From contig JAGCPD010000064.1 in assembly GCA_017645305.1 (NCBI GenBank), positions 1 through 64,000 of the forward strand: a stretch of 64,000 nucleotides of DNA. The letters are read 5' to 3'. The DNA comes from Bacteroidaceae bacterium (lineage in GTDB: Bacteria; Bacteroidota; Bacteroidia; Bacteroidales; Bacteroidaceae). How positions within the stretch are numbered: position 1 is the stretch's first letter; every line of letters begins with the position of its first letter. The notes under the pieces are model-generated. The model worked only from the letters and a program-made list of their open reading frames with translations, was not told the DNA's origin and ran no database searches. The position numbers were made by a program, and so were the translations under genes. Below, one piece after another: positions 16,154 through 25,464 of this stretch.

Positions 16154-18817
16154 ATGAAACGATTATTTTTACCCCTCTTCCTGTGTTTCTGTTCTATTAC
16201 TTTTACGATAGCGCAGGAGCGACGACCCATTGACAATGAACACCCTCTGTGGCTGATACACATAGATGTATGGAACGCTGCCGATCCGCAAAAAATAATT
16301 GATTTGGTTCCCGAAGACATAAGGCCCTATGTATGCATGAACCTGTCGCTGTCTTGTCAGTTCGACAAAGAGAAAAACATCTACAAGATGCCACAGAATG
16401 CATTGCGTACCTACAAGTCATGGGGCACCGTTTGCCAAGCTAACGGCATGTGGTTTACTTGCCAGCCTGCCAGCGGAGGGCACACCCACATCCAGGACTC
16501 CGACCTGGAAACTTTTGAATATATGTTCCGCCGTTTTCCCAACTTCCTTGGATGGAACTTTGCCGAACAATTCTGGGGCTTCGACGAACAAGCTACAGAC
16601 CTAAGTTCCAGTCCGCAGGCATCACGCTGGGCACTATTTGCCAAACTCGTTGAGATGTCGCACAATTATGGAGGATTCCTCACTGTCAGTTTCTGTGGCA
16701 ATATGTGGAGCCACGGTCTGAATCCCATTGGTGAAATGAAACGTGACAAACAGCTTCTGTTGGCCTGCAGAAAGTACCCAGAGGCCATACTGTGGCTATA
16801 TAAATACACCACGTCATCATGCTTTTACAATAATGAGAGTGTTTCCTTTGGTCCATTCATCGCCGGACTGGCTAAAAACTATGGTGTACGCTATGACAAC
16901 TGCGGATGGAATGGTGCCATGGATGTCTTGGTTGGCGAGAATATGGCCAGCTATCCTTCTTGTGCCGGTGTGGGAACAGTAATGGAACAGTGCGGTTCTA
17001 ATGGTGGAGCCGTATGGGATGGTCCCGAGCTAATCTGGAGCAAGGAATGTTTTGAAGAGACCAATAAGAGTACGGTGGATGGTTACACGTGCAGGAACTG
17101 GAAACGCTTCGACAACATGAACGGTGTATGGATTGATATGTTCCGCAAGATTATAGATGGCACCATATACATTCCATCGCGTGAAGAAGTTATAGAACGG
17201 ACAAAGATTGTTGTGGTCAACAATGTAACAAGTGGAAGCGACGAGGAAAAATATGCATCATGGAATAACCTTTATGACGGTCTTTACAAGCAGGACGACC
17301 CCGCAAACGCTGCCTCGTCGTATGGTTGGAACAATGGTCAGATGATGTCTAACATGTGCTACTTCAAGAAAACGGGGCGATATGGAACCATTGCCATCGT
17401 ACCTGAATTATACGATGCACTTTCTAAGACCATACCTTTGAAGGCAACAAAATCGACCTATGTCTCGCGTTGGAATAACATTACCACAAAGACTAACGAG
17501 TTTGACAAACGATATCCCGAACTGTCAGAAGGCGACCTTTTTGTTGCCCGTATGAAGAACCAACTCATCTGCTATACGCCTTACACCTACCTTAACAAAA
17601 ATAAGGAAGCAACGGGTCAGATACCTTTGCAGTACAATACATGCGATTCACTCACCCTGAAGCTTGGAAAACTGGGTAGCGCCACAGTACGCGAGTTCAG
17701 TGACCATTTGGATTTCTACTTCAACAATTTCCGTACAGACACCACCACACTGGTTACAGAAACTATAGTCATCAGCGGCGTGAATACTGAGCCCACCTAC
17801 ACTTATAAAAACCGAACACAGGCCAAAGGTAGTGCCTCACCCCAATGGGATGCTGAGAATGGTGTCTATACGCTAACCCTGAAGCACATGGGTGGCGCTG
17901 ATGTCAGCATCAGTTGCACTGGCAATGCCACAGATCGCCTAGCCGACATTCATCCCGTAGTCATGCTACCACTGCCCGTCCAGCCTGAGTCTTACCATGG
18001 TGAGATTATCGCAGAGGCCGAGGACATGGACTATAAGAGTGTTAAAAGCAGCACCACTGGTCCGTACTACTCGCACCCCAATATACGTGGTCATGCGGGC
18101 AACGGTTTTGTAGATATGGGTACGAACACTACCGGTGCGCTACGCCACCAGCTGACCATTCGTGAGGCTGGTGTCTATAGAATCAGTGTGCGATACATGA
18201 ATACAGACAAAGCAGGGCAGCTGCGATTTAACATCAATGGAAGGGGGGGCACAGTAAATGTGGAGAAAACAGAAGATAACGAATGGCGCAAAGCTACTTT
18301 CGATGCCACGTTAAAGACAGGCAAAAACTCGCTTATACTGACCAATCAGAAAGGCATCTCAATGATTATAGACCAAGTCATTTACACACCCACTGACTGT
18401 GAAGCAGAAAAATTCCCAGTTACAATACGCAAGGCAAGCTACGGAACAGTCACTGCCAATGTTGATGAGGCAGAAGAAGGCCAGACTGTTACACTGACAA
18501 TAATACCCCGTGAAGGTTATGGCCTGAAAGAACTGAATGTTGTAAATGGAGTTAACTTCACCATGGGCACCTCTATCAGCCTTGAGACGCTAAGTGACGG
18601 AAACACACGACTCACCTTTACAATGCCTGATGATATTGTTACTTTGCAACCAGTCTTCGCCAAAGGTATTAACGAAGCTGATGCAGATGGCATTAACATT
18701 ATCAATGCCGACGGAAGTATGGCTCGTATTTACGACATTAACGGACGTCAGATTACCAATCCAAAGCGTGGCATATATATCAAAAACGGCAAGAAGATTC
18801 TGAACCTTAGACGTTAG
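16154..18817 (+). CDS. Secreted GH98 endo-glycosidase with CBM and T9SS tail
   Basis: 887 residues. Signal peptide to about residue 20 (SITFTIAQ). The catalytic domain (about 22-330) is that of GH98 (RRPIDNEHPLWLIHIDVWNA, DIRPYVCMNLSLS, CQPASGGHTH, NFAEQFWGFDE). GH98 members cut internal beta-1,4 links: blood-group A/B or Lewis-type galactosides in pneumococcus, xylan in some Bacteroides. Candidate catalytic residues by spacing are Glu138, Asp248 (RYDNCGW) and Glu292 (GPELIW). A GH98 C-terminal region follows, then a CBM6/CBM35-like domain (GEIIAEAEDMDYKS, 610-745), an InlB-type beta repeat (GTVTANVDEAEEGQTVTLT) and a T9SS tail (IYDINGRQI to KRGIYIKNGKK). It has its own promoter and no partner transporter nearby, so it is a lone exported enzyme. 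The substrate is not determinable here. Confidence 0.9.
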   Translation: MKRLFLPLFLCFCSITFTIAQERRPIDNEHPLWLIHIDVWNAADPQKIIDLVPEDIRPYVCMNLSLSCQFDKEKNIYKMPQNALRTYKSWGTVCQANGMWFTCQPASGGHTHIQDSDLETFEYMFRRFPNFLGWNFAEQFWGFDEQATDLSSSPQASRWALFAKLVEMSHNYGGFLTVSFCGNMWSHGLNPIGEMKRDKQLLLACRKYPEAILWLYKYTTSSCFYNNESVSFGPFIAGLAKNYGVRYDNCGWNGAMDVLVGENMASYPSCAGVGTVMEQCGSNGGAVWDGPELIWSKECFEETNKSTVDGYTCRNWKRFDNMNGVWIDMFRKIIDGTIYIPSREEVIERTKIVVVNNVTSGSDEEKYASWNNLYDGLYKQDDPANAASSYGWNNGQMMSNMCYFKKTGRYGTIAIVPELYDALSKTIPLKATKSTYVSRWNNITTKTNEFDKRYPELSEGDLFVARMKNQLICYTPYTYLNKNKEATGQIPLQYNTCDSLTLKLGKLGSATVREFSDHLDFYFNNFRTDTTTLVTETIVISGVNTEPTYTYKNRTQAKGSASPQWDAENGVYTLTLKHMGGADVSISCTGNATDRLADIHPVVMLPLPVQPESYHGEIIAEAEDMDYKSVKSSTTGPYYSHPNIRGHAGNGFVDMGTNTTGALRHQLTIREAGVYRISVRYMNTDKAGQLRFNINGRGGTVNVEKTEDNEWRKATFDATLKTGKNSLILTNQKGISMIIDQVIYTPTDCEAEKFPVTIRKASYGTVTANVDEAEEGQTVTLTIIPREGYGLKELNVVNGVNFTMGTSISLETLSDGNTRLTFTMPDDIVTLQPVFAKGINEADADGINIINADGSMARIYDINGRQITNPKRGIYIKNGKKILNLRR

Positions 18818-18902
18818 CAGTATCTTTGCGCTCCTGTGCCTGCAAGCTAATGATTATAAAAAACCGGCTGGGAGAAAGTTTTTGGATATGTATCATAATG
18901 AA

Positions 18903-19367
18903 TTAAAAACTCAGACCGTAATTCTGTTTTACCTCGCTCATGACGAAGGTGCTTTCTATGGAACCGACACTTTCTATGTCTCCGAGTTTTGAGAGGACAA
19001 ATTCCTGATATTGTTTCATGTCGCGGGCGCGTACCTTTAATAGATAATCGTATGCACCGCTTGTGTTGTAGCACTCTGTCACCTCAGGGATGAGTTGGAT
19101 TTGGCGTACGAAGCTGTCGGCTATCTCGTGGTTGATTTGCTTCAGCTTCACCTTACAAAAGACGAGCAGTCCCAGCCCCAGTTTCTCGGGGTCGAGCACA
19201 GCCACATATTTTCTGATGTAGCCTTTCTTCTCGAGTCGCTTTTGCCGTTCAAAGACGGGTGTGGGGGTCAGATTTACGGCATCGGCCAGTTCCTTTGTGG
19301 TCAGTTTGGCGTTTTTCTGAAGTATTTTCAGAATCTGCCGGTCGGTCTCGTCTAAGTTTTCTGTCAT
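18903..19367 (-). CDS. Lrp/AsnC family transcriptional regulator
   Basis: 154 residues from the ATG at 19367; an open frame extends upstream but would add nearly 100 low-complexity residues absent from the family. N-terminal winged helix (LDETDRQILKILQKNAKL, TPTPVFERQKRLEKKGYI) and C-terminal RAM/AsnC effector-binding domain (VTECYNTSGAYDYLLKV). Lrp proteins sense amino acids as octamers or dimers and control amino-acid metabolism. It is transcribed divergently from metY across 221 bp containing a 22-bp palindrome, so regulation of metY and of itself in response to a sulfur amino acid or related metabolite is likely (inference). Confidence 0.95.
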   Translation of the reverse strand: MTENLDETDRQILKILQKNAKLTTKELADAVNLTPTPVFERQKRLEKKGYIRKYVAVLDPEKLGLGLLVFCKVKLKQINHEIADSFVRQIQLIPEVTECYNTSGAYDYLLKVRARDMKQYQEFVLSKLGDIESVGSIESTFVMSEVKQNYGLSF

Positions 19368-19436
19368 AATTTGGAATTTTATTCTGTTTGCGAGGCTCTT
19401 GAGAACCCGAAACGGAAGGATTTTCTTTTTCACCTG

Positions 19437-19444
19437 CAAATTTA
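19437..19444 (-). promoter_or_regulatory. -7 element of the lrp-type gene
   Basis: TAAATTTG followed by C on the minus strand, 69 bp upstream of the regulator start codon. Divergent from and only 27 bp away from the metY -33 element. Confidence 0.55.
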
Positions 19445-19454
19445 GGAATATTTT

Positions 19455-19476
19455 CCAAATTCTACAAGAAATTTGG
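19455..19476. promoter_or_regulatory. Palindrome in the lrp-metY divergent region (candidate operator)
   Basis: CCAAATT (19455-19461) and AATTTGG (19470-19476) flank an 8-bp spacer. The right arm covers the -33 TTTG of metY. Size and A/T-rich centre fit an Lrp-family operator. Confidence 0.6.
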
Positions 19477-19503
19477 AGTATATTTCTAACCGCCGTACCT
19501 TTG
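19472..19503 (+). promoter_or_regulatory. Promoter of metY
   Basis: TTTG (19472-19475), 20 bp, TACCTTTG (19496-19503). The leader to the start codon is about 80 bp of A-rich direct repeats (AAGTTGA units). Confidence 0.8.
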
Positions 19504-19588
19504 CAGCAGAAAAAGTTGAAAGTTGAAAAGTTGAAAAATTGAAAGTTTCTAATAGTAAAAAGTAAATAATAATAAAATATAAAGGAAT

Positions 19589-20878
19589 ATGGCACAGAAC
19601 AGAAATTACAGATTCGAGACTTTGCAGCTTCATGTAGGCCAAGAACAGGCAGACCCCGCAACCGATGCTCGCGCAGTACCCATCTATCAGACTACAAGCT
19701 ATGTGTTCCGCAACTCACAGCACGCTGCCGACCGCTTTGGTCTGCGCGATGCAGGTAACATCTACGGTCGCTTGACCAACTCTACCCAGGGTGTGTTCGA
19801 GGATCGTGTGGCTGCCCTCGAAGGTGGTGTAGCCGGATTGGCTGTTGCCTCTGGTGCTGCTGCTATCACATACGCACTGCAAAATATTGTGCAGGCCGGC
19901 GATCATATCGTCGCTGCCGACAACCTGTATGGCGGTTCCTATAACTTGATTACTCACACACTGGCTACTCAAGGCATCACTAACACTATTATTAATGTGA
20001 ACGACCTTGCAGCTTTGGAAGCCGCCATACAGCCTAATACCAAGGTGGTTTATGCTGAGACCTTCGGCAATCCCAACTCCGACGTACTGGACCTTGAGGG
20101 CGTTGCCGCCGTTGCTCACAAGCATGGCATCCCCTTTATTGTGGATAACACCTTTGGCACTCCCTATCTGATTCGTCCCCTGGAGCACGGAGCCGACATC
20201 GTGGTACACTCCGCTACCAAGTTCCTGGGCGGACACGGAACCTCTCTGGGTGGTGTGATTGTTGATGGTGGCAAGTTCGATTGGAAGCAGAACGATAAGT
20301 TCCCCACCCTCTCTAAGCCCGACCCAAGCTATCACGGCATTGTCTTTGCCGATGCAGTAGGCGCAGCAGCTTACGTAACCCGCATTCGTGCCGTCATCCT
20401 GCGTGATACCGGTGCAGCCATCTCGCCCTTCAATGCTTTCATCCTGTTGCAAGGAGTCGAGACATTGAGTCTGCGTGTAGAGCGCCACGTGGAGAATGCC
20501 CTGAAGGTGGTCGATTTCCTCGCCAACCATCCCAAGGTAGCCAAGGTGAATCATCCTGCTCTGGAGAGTCACCACGATCACAAGCTCTACCAGAAGTACT
20601 TCCCCAACGGTGGCGGCAGCATCTTCACTTTCGAGATTAAGGGCGGACAGGAAGAAGCCTGGAAGTTCATCGATGCCCTGCAGATTTTCTCCCTGCTGGC
20701 TAACGTTGCCGACGTAAAGAGTCTGGTGATTCATCCCTACACCACCACTCACTCACAGCTCTCACCCGAGGAGTTGGCCGAGCAGCACATTACGCCCAGC
20801 ACCATCCGCCTCAGCATCGGTACAGAGCACATCGATGACATCATCGAAGATTTGAGCCAAGCGCTGGATCAAATATAA
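19589..20878 (+). CDS. metY: O-acetylhomoserine (thiol)-lyase / sulfhydrylase
   Basis: 429 residues, cytoplasmic. A PLP enzyme of the Cys/Met metabolism family that makes homocysteine (or cysteine from O-acetylserine) by adding sulfide to the O-acetylated amino acid. Seen: N-terminal [17 protein letters not shown] and [14 protein letters not shown], the cofactor-binding segments YGRLTNST and [11 protein letters not shown], and the Schiff-base lysine in [16 protein letters not shown]. Length about 430 fits the O-acetylhomoserine sulfhydrylases rather than the roughly 390-residue cystathionine synthases. Regulated probably by the divergent Lrp-type protein. A hairpin inside a larger inverted repeat follows the stop codon. 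Confidence 0.95.
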   Translation: MAQNRNYRFETLQLHVGQEQADPATDARAVPIYQTTSYVFRNSQHAADRFGLRDAGNIYGRLTNSTQGVFEDRVAALEGGVAGLAVASGAAAITYALQNIVQAGDHIVAADNLYGGSYNLITHTLATQGITNTIINVNDLAALEAAIQPNTKVVYAETFGNPNSDVLDLEGVAAVAHKHGIPFIVDNTFGTPYLIRPLEHGADIVVHSATKFLGGHGTSLGGVIVDGGKFDWKQNDKFPTLSKPDPSYHGIVFADAVGAAAYVTRIRAVILRDTGAAISPFNAFILLQGVETLSLRVERHVENALKVVDFLANHPKVAKVNHPALESHHDHKLYQKYFPNGGGSIFTFEIKGGQEEAWKFIDALQIFSLLANVADVKSLVIHPYTTTHSQLSPEELAEQHITPSTIRLSIGTEHIDDIIEDLSQALDQI

Positions 20879-20880
20879 AG

Positions 20881-21013
20881 TTCATAGTTGATAGTTGATA
20901 GTTTAAAGTCAGTTTTAAAGTCGATAGTTCCGCCGTTGGCGGAGTACTAAAGGCTGGTTAAACTCGAAACTTACCACTGACTTTAAACTCTAAACAATAA
21001 ACTTTAAACTGAT
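20881..21013. repeat. 7-bp-period tracts and nested inverted repeat between metY and the LuxR gene
   Basis: TAGTTGA, TAGTTGA, TAGTTTA run in register from 20885; a second run of A/T-rich heptamers (GACTTTA, AACTCTA, AACAATA, AACTTTA, AACTGAT) occupies 20979-21013, ending 3 bp before the next start codon. A perfect 13-bp inverted repeat (20901-20913 with 20976-20988) encloses a 5-bp GC hairpin CCGCC-GTT-GGCGG (20930-20942). Confidence 0.85.
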
Positions 21014-21016
21014 AAA

Positions 21017-21655
21017 ATGGATTTCATCCTTGCAGATAATCAGGAACTGACACGTTGGGCGCTGGAGGCACTCATCCAGCAAACGCAAGACAATGTGGTG
21101 TACAAGGCCAGCAATCGTGCTGGTCTTGTACAGCTGCTAATTGAGCACAGCGACGCCACTGTGCTGCTGGATTACACGTTGTTCGATTTTGCCGACGAAG
21201 ACCAACTGCTCATCACCGTCGAGCGCTTTGCCCAGTCGCAATGGATATTGTTGAGCGACGAGCTCACCCCCCAGTTCCTACGCCGTGTTACCTACGCCTC
21301 GCGTCAGTTCAGCGTCCTGTTCAAGGACGGCCCCCTCAGCGAAGTCCGTCAGGCCCTCTCTGCTGCCGCCCAGCACGAACGTTATCTCTGCCAGCGAGCT
21401 TTGGAAGCCATCATCAGCCAGCAGCAGGAGGTAGAGAAACCCGACCTCCTGACTGCCACTGAGACAGAGATTGTGCGAGCCATTGCCTTGGGCAAGACGA
21501 CCAAGGAGATTGCCAACGAGCGTTTCGCCAGCATTCACACCATCACAACGCATCGCAAGAACATCTTCCGCAAACTAAACATAAACACCGCCCACGAGGT
21601 TGTAAAATATGCCCTCCGCGCCGGCCTTATAGACTCTTCAGAGTTTTATATTTAA
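21017..21655 (+). CDS. Orphan LuxR/NarL-type response regulator
   Basis: 212 residues. N-terminal receiver-like domain with Asp52 (VLLDYTLF) as the likely phosphoacceptor and Lys103 (LFKDG); the acidic pocket reads DN rather than the usual DD at residues 7-8. C-terminal NarL-type helix-turn-helix (LTATETEIVRAIALGKTTKEIA, TITTHRKNIFRKLNI). No histidine kinase gene is adjacent, so its partner or signal is unknown. The altered acidic pocket may mean phosphorylation is weak or absent. Separated from metY by repeats and facing the same way. Confidence 0.9.
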   Translation: MDFILADNQELTRWALEALIQQTQDNVVYKASNRAGLVQLLIEHSDATVLLDYTLFDFADEDQLLITVERFAQSQWILLSDELTPQFLRRVTYASRQFSVLFKDGPLSEVRQALSAAAQHERYLCQRALEAIISQQQEVEKPDLLTATETEIVRAIALGKTTKEIANERFASIHTITTHRKNIFRKLNINTAHEVVKYALRAGLIDSSEFYI

Positions 21656-21976
21656 ACTTTTTGGCAAAAAATCCAGATTTCATACTCATTAGGGGCAGAA
21701 TTTCAGAAAGTTTTTCTCGATAATGCCCCGTTTCTTTACCTTTATTATATATTGGAACTATGAGTCCCCTATTAGAGGACTCAACAATTTTGTCAACTAT
21801 CTCATCTAAATACTTTTGCCTGATACACCCGAGACGGCGGTAACGTCACAATCGATATTGCCCATGATAATTTGCTGAATGAAACGGACAGTTCGTTGAA
21901 TAGATTTGGGGTGTTGGTTGCTATATCCGTATATTTGCATCAGAAAATGATTGATGAACTATATTGGATTTGCATT
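21656..21976. other. 321-bp gap with two promoter-like sequences
   Basis: The gap has no gene. It contains a 6-bp hairpin GAGTCC / GGACTC (21762-21782), a distal promoter-like pair (TTTG at 21789-21792, 18 bp, TACTTTTG at 21811-21818) and a proximal one at 21905-21937 next to the following gene. Confidence 0.6.
21905..21937 (+). promoter_or_regulatory. Promoter of the small secreted protein gene
   Basis: TTTG (21905-21908), 21 bp, TATATTTG (21930-21937), then C. The start codon chosen for the next gene lies 39 bp downstream. Confidence 0.7.
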
Positions 21977-22357
21977 ATGAAAAATTTTATTTTATTACTG
22001 TTTGCTTTGGCAGGAGCACTATCCATGCAGGCGGAAGATACCTATTCCTACCTGACTTTTGAGACGACGGACGGAACGAAGGTCTCGGTGCCCGCATCGT
22101 CACTGACAATCAGCATCAGTGGAACCACGCTGACAGCTGGTGACCAGCAATTCACCCTCACGAATCTGTCGAAGATGTACTTCTCGACATCCGACGAGTC
22201 AATAACAACAGGCATTGAGACCTTTTCGGATGGCACGCTCGATGAAGCTACAGATATCTACGATTTACGGGGACACAAAGTCTCGAAGGAGCAGATGCAG
22301 AAGGGTGTGTATATCGTTAAGACCAAGAACAAAACTTATAAAATCGCGGTGAAATGA
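21977..22357 (+). CDS. Small secreted protein with T9SS tail
   Basis: 126 residues from the ATG at 21977, chosen because it starts a clear signal peptide (NFILLLFALAGALSMQA) and lies just after the promoter; upstream in-frame ATGs would precede or overlap the promoter. A roughly 50-residue beta-rich domain (LTFETTDGTKVSVPA, FTLTNLSKMYFS) is followed by a T9SS type-A tail (IYDLRGHKVS to KGVYIVKTKNKTYKIAVK). The next gene starts within its stop codon (ATGA overlap). The beta domain resembles the N-terminal region of that next protein, suggesting related function. No enzyme motif is visible. Confidence 0.8.
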   Translation: MKNFILLLFALAGALSMQAEDTYSYLTFETTDGTKVSVPASSLTISISGTTLTAGDQQFTLTNLSKMYFSTSDESITTGIETFSDGTLDEATDIYDLRGHKVSKEQMQKGVYIVKTKNKTYKIAVK

Positions 22358-24210
22358 AAGACAGAAAGATATTTACATTCATCACAGCCCTTATGCTGAC
22401 GATAGCAACTGCAGGCCAGACGCTGAACGTGAAGGTAGGTAACGTCATCTACCAGTTTCCCGCCTCGCAAACGGGCGAAATGAATTTCGCCGAGGGCGAG
22501 ACGCTGACCATCATGGGCAAGACCTTCACGCTCACCGACGTAAACAGCATGACGGTGGACAATAGCGAAGTGACGGACAACCTCGTCAGTGTGGATTACG
22601 GCTCATCGTCGGCTACGGTCTATATTGCCGGCAATGTGGCACAGTATGTGGATGCCACGGTCAGCGGTGCTCACGTCACCATTGCACAGACGAACACAGC
22701 AGCCATCGACGGCGACGAGATAACCTATCAGCTGTCGGGAACAAGCACCGACGGCTCATTCACTCTGGACGGCTCATATAAGTGTACACTTTCGCTGGCT
22801 GGTCTGACGATGACCAACCCCAGCGGTGCTGCCATCAACATCACCAACGGCAAGCGTATTCAACTCAGCGTGAAGAACGGCACAGAGAACACGCTGACCG
22901 ACGGCAGCAACGGTAGTCAGAAAGCCTGCATCTACAGCAAGGGACAGTTGCAGCTGCAAGGCAAGGGCACACTTAACGTTGCGGGTAATACCAAGCACGG
23001 TATCAAAAGCGGCGACTATATCACCGTGAAGAACCTGACGCTGAACATCACAAAGGCTGTGGGCGACGGCATCAGCAGTAACGAGTACTTCCAGATGAAG
23101 AGCGGTGTAGTAACCATCAAGGGCGTGGGCGACGACGGCATACAGTGTGATCTTGACGGTGATACTTCCACAGGCGAGACCACCGATCATGAGGGCGAGG
23201 ACTCTGGCAACATATACCTTGAGGGCGGTACGCTCACCGTCACCGTCACGGCAACTGCCGCCAAGGGCATCAAGGCTGCTGGCGACATGACCGTCAGCGA
23301 CGCTATTGTCAATGTGACCACTTCGGGCAATGGAGCCTACGATAGTACCGACCGAGATGCAAAGGGATGTGCAAGTCTGAAGACTGATGGCAACATGACC
23401 ATCAGTGGCGGTACGCTGACCCTGAAATCAACAGGCACGGGCGGCAAGTGTATCAAGGCTGACGGCACACTCACCATCACTGGTGGTACGGTCGAGGCCA
23501 CCACAACTGGCAACACCTACTCCTACAGCAGCAGCAAGGCACAGCCCAAAGCCATCAAGGCCGATGGCGACATAATCGTCAGCAGCGGCATCGTCTCTGC
23601 CACGTCTTCCAAGCATGAGGCCATTGAGACCAAGGGTACGCTAACCATCATCAACGGCACGGTCTATGCCTTGAGTACATCCGACGATGCCATCAATTCG
23701 GCCAGTCACATGTACCTTAAAGGCGGCACTGTCACGGGTGTCAGCAACGGCAACGACGGCATTGACAGCAACGGCAACATGTACATCTCCGGCGGCACCG
23801 TCATCGCTTGTGGTGCCCGCGAACCCGAATGTGGGCTGGATGCGGCAGAACGTTATAATCTGTATATCACTGGTGGTACAGTTCTCGGCATAGGTGGAGG
23901 CAACAACACCGTTACCGCTACTACCGGCTCACAGTGTGTGCTCAGCACCAGCAGTTCTACCTATTCGGCAGGAACAGCCGTTTCCATCAAGAGTGGCACA
24001 AGCGTACTGGCTTCGTTCACCATACCCACAGGCTACTCGCCTTCTTCCGGCGGTTTCCCGGCACCTGGCGGTCCCGGTGGTCCCGGCAGTGGCTCTGGTT
24101 TCAGTTTCCTGCTAAGTTGCTCAGGCCTGACTTCCGGCAACAGCTACACGGTAACCATCGGTTCCTCTTCGGCATCGTGCAAAGCCGCCACCAGCTATTC
24201 GGGAAGATAA
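22354..24210 (+). CDS. Secreted carbohydrate-binding beta-helix protein (Cthe_2159 / DUF4353 type)
   Basis: 618 residues. Signal peptide (IFTFITALMLTIATAGQ), an N-terminal roughly 70-residue beta domain (FPASQTGEMNFAEGETLTI), then a long parallel beta-helix of Gly/Thr/Asp-rich repeats (GTLTITGGTVEATTTGN, DGISSNEYFQMKSG) spanning about residues 100-540. The family includes Clostridium thermocellum Cthe_2159, which binds cellulose and pectic acid and may be a lyase. The C-terminus has a Gly/Pro-rich spacer and a small beta domain, and no obvious T9SS tail. Co-transcribed with the preceding small secreted protein through an ATGA overlap. The gene for a sensor kinase follows 60 bp later, so the pair may be part of a surface-carbohydrate response. 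Confidence 0.8.
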   Translation: MKDRKIFTFITALMLTIATAGQTLNVKVGNVIYQFPASQTGEMNFAEGETLTIMGKTFTLTDVNSMTVDNSEVTDNLVSVDYGSSSATVYIAGNVAQYVDATVSGAHVTIAQTNTAAIDGDEITYQLSGTSTDGSFTLDGSYKCTLSLAGLTMTNPSGAAINITNGKRIQLSVKNGTENTLTDGSNGSQKACIYSKGQLQLQGKGTLNVAGNTKHGIKSGDYITVKNLTLNITKAVGDGISSNEYFQMKSGVVTIKGVGDDGIQCDLDGDTSTGETTDHEGEDSGNIYLEGGTLTVTVTATAAKGIKAAGDMTVSDAIVNVTTSGNGAYDSTDRDAKGCASLKTDGNMTISGGTLTLKSTGTGGKCIKADGTLTITGGTVEATTTGNTYSYSSSKAQPKAIKADGDIIVSSGIVSATSSKHEAIETKGTLTIINGTVYALSTSDDAINSASHMYLKGGTVTGVSNGNDGIDSNGNMYISGGTVIACGAREPECGLDAAERYNLYITGGTVLGIGGGNNTVTATTGSQCVLSTSSSTYSAGTAVSIKSGTSVLASFTIPTGYSPSSGGFPAPGGPGGPGSGSGFSFLLSCSGLTSGNSYTVTIGSSSASCKAATSYSGR

Positions 24211-24270
24211 ATACGAATAATGCTCTACGAAGGATGAGGCAATAATTTTTCTGATTCTTACGTTATTTAT

Positions 24271-25464
24271 ATGGTAAGAACATACTGGATGAAGCAATCG
24301 CGTCAGGAGAACATCATATACTTGATTGTGTGGGGTCTGCTCTTTGCGGCCCCACTTCTGAGCCTGTATGTACGAACGGTCAACGACGCGACTGTCAATT
24401 TCGACTGGTCGGAGGTATTCATAGTCTGGCACCAGTTCGCCGTCTATCTTGCGCTGTTCCTTATGCATAACTTCCTGCTGGCACCGCTGCTGATACATGG
24501 AAACAGGCGCGGGGCATACTTCTCCATCATGGCTGTGGTCATTGCAGTGTTCACCGTTTACCAGTGCAACAGCCGGCCCGAGATGAAGAAACCCTTGGGG
24601 CACAGGCCGTCCACAGAACAGATACGCAGGCATCGGCCGCCACACTTCGATGAGCCACCGATGGCACGGGACGGTGAGCGTCCTGCCTTGCCGCCCAACA
24701 ATGCCCCTCCGCATTCTGGTAATCGTCCGCCACGAATTACCCGGCCTGCAGATGCTCCACCTCCCATCGTCGGTGAGCACGACATTATGGCCGTCGTAGT
24801 GCTCATCCTGATGCTGGGTGTCAACCTCGGCATCAAGGGATATTTCCACAGCCGCGACGACCGCAAGCGGCTGGCTGAACTGGAGCACGAGAATCTGGAG
24901 CAGCAACTGGAGTACCTGCGCTACCAGATCCATCCGCACTTCTTCATGAACACGCTCAATAACATACACGCCCTTGTGGACATCGACCCGGAGAAGGCAA
25001 AAGATACCATTTTGGAACTGTCGAAGATGATGCGCTTTTTGCTCTATGAGGGCAACAAGCAGGGCGTTCCGCTCTCTCGCGAGATAGACTTCATCCGCCA
25101 TTACGTCGCGCTGATGCAGTTACGCTACACCGACAAGGTGCGCATCACGCTCAATCTGCCCACAGAAGTACCCAATCGGCAGATTCCACCGCTGATTCTC
25201 ATCACTTTCATTGAGAATGCCTTCAAACACGGTGTCTCGTATCAGCGCGAGTCGTTTATTGAGGCAAAAGTCGTCGTAGAGAACGACGGATTGCAGTTTT
25301 CGTGTCGTAACTCTAAATCAGAGAACTCTAATGAAGAAAAGGGCGGCGTGGGCCTCGCCAACGTCCGCAAGCGCCTCAATCTGCTCTATGGCAATAACTA
25401 CGACCTCCGCATCCGCAACGATGCCGATGTCTATTCAGTAAAACTCAACATTCCATTATTATGA
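24271..25464 (+). CDS. LytS/YehU-type sensor histidine kinase with Pro/His-rich loop
   Basis: 397 residues. Three N-terminal membrane helices (about residues 10-33, 45-72, 76-94), a roughly 75-residue extracytoplasmic or interhelical stretch very rich in Pro, His and Arg (HRPSTEQIRRHRPPHFDEPP), a fourth helix (about 171-190), a coiled coil and the His_kinase domain: phosphoacceptor region YQIHPHFFMNTLNN (His221 or His223), N box ENAFKHG and G box GGVGLANVRKRL. It is the sensor for the LytTR regulator that overlaps its last codons (ATG at 25461). The His/Pro-rich loop is unusual and could bind metal or a ligand (inference). Confidence 0.93.
   Translation: MVRTYWMKQSRQENIIYLIVWGLLFAAPLLSLYVRTVNDATVNFDWSEVFIVWHQFAVYLALFLMHNFLLAPLLIHGNRRGAYFSIMAVVIAVFTVYQCNSRPEMKKPLGHRPSTEQIRRHRPPHFDEPPMARDGERPALPPNNAPPHSGNRPPRITRPADAPPPIVGEHDIMAVVVLILMLGVNLGIKGYFHSRDDRKRLAELEHENLEQQLEYLRYQIHPHFFMNTLNNIHALVDIDPEKAKDTILELSKMMRFLLYEGNKQGVPLSREIDFIRHYVALMQLRYTDKVRITLNLPTEVPNRQIPPLILITFIENAFKHGVSYQRESFIEAKVVVENDGLQFSCRNSKSENSNEEKGGVGLANVRKRLNLLYGNNYDLRIRNDADVYSVKLNIPLL

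Noticed and set aside
19368..19661. N-terminal extension of the Lrp-type regulator
   Set aside because: The added residues are Phe/Asn-rich translation of A/T repeats and overlap the metY promoter and start; the family begins at the ATG at 19367.
19715..20752. 345-codon open frame on the minus strand
   Set aside because: Lies entirely antisense to metY, which has all family motifs; no domain pattern of its own.
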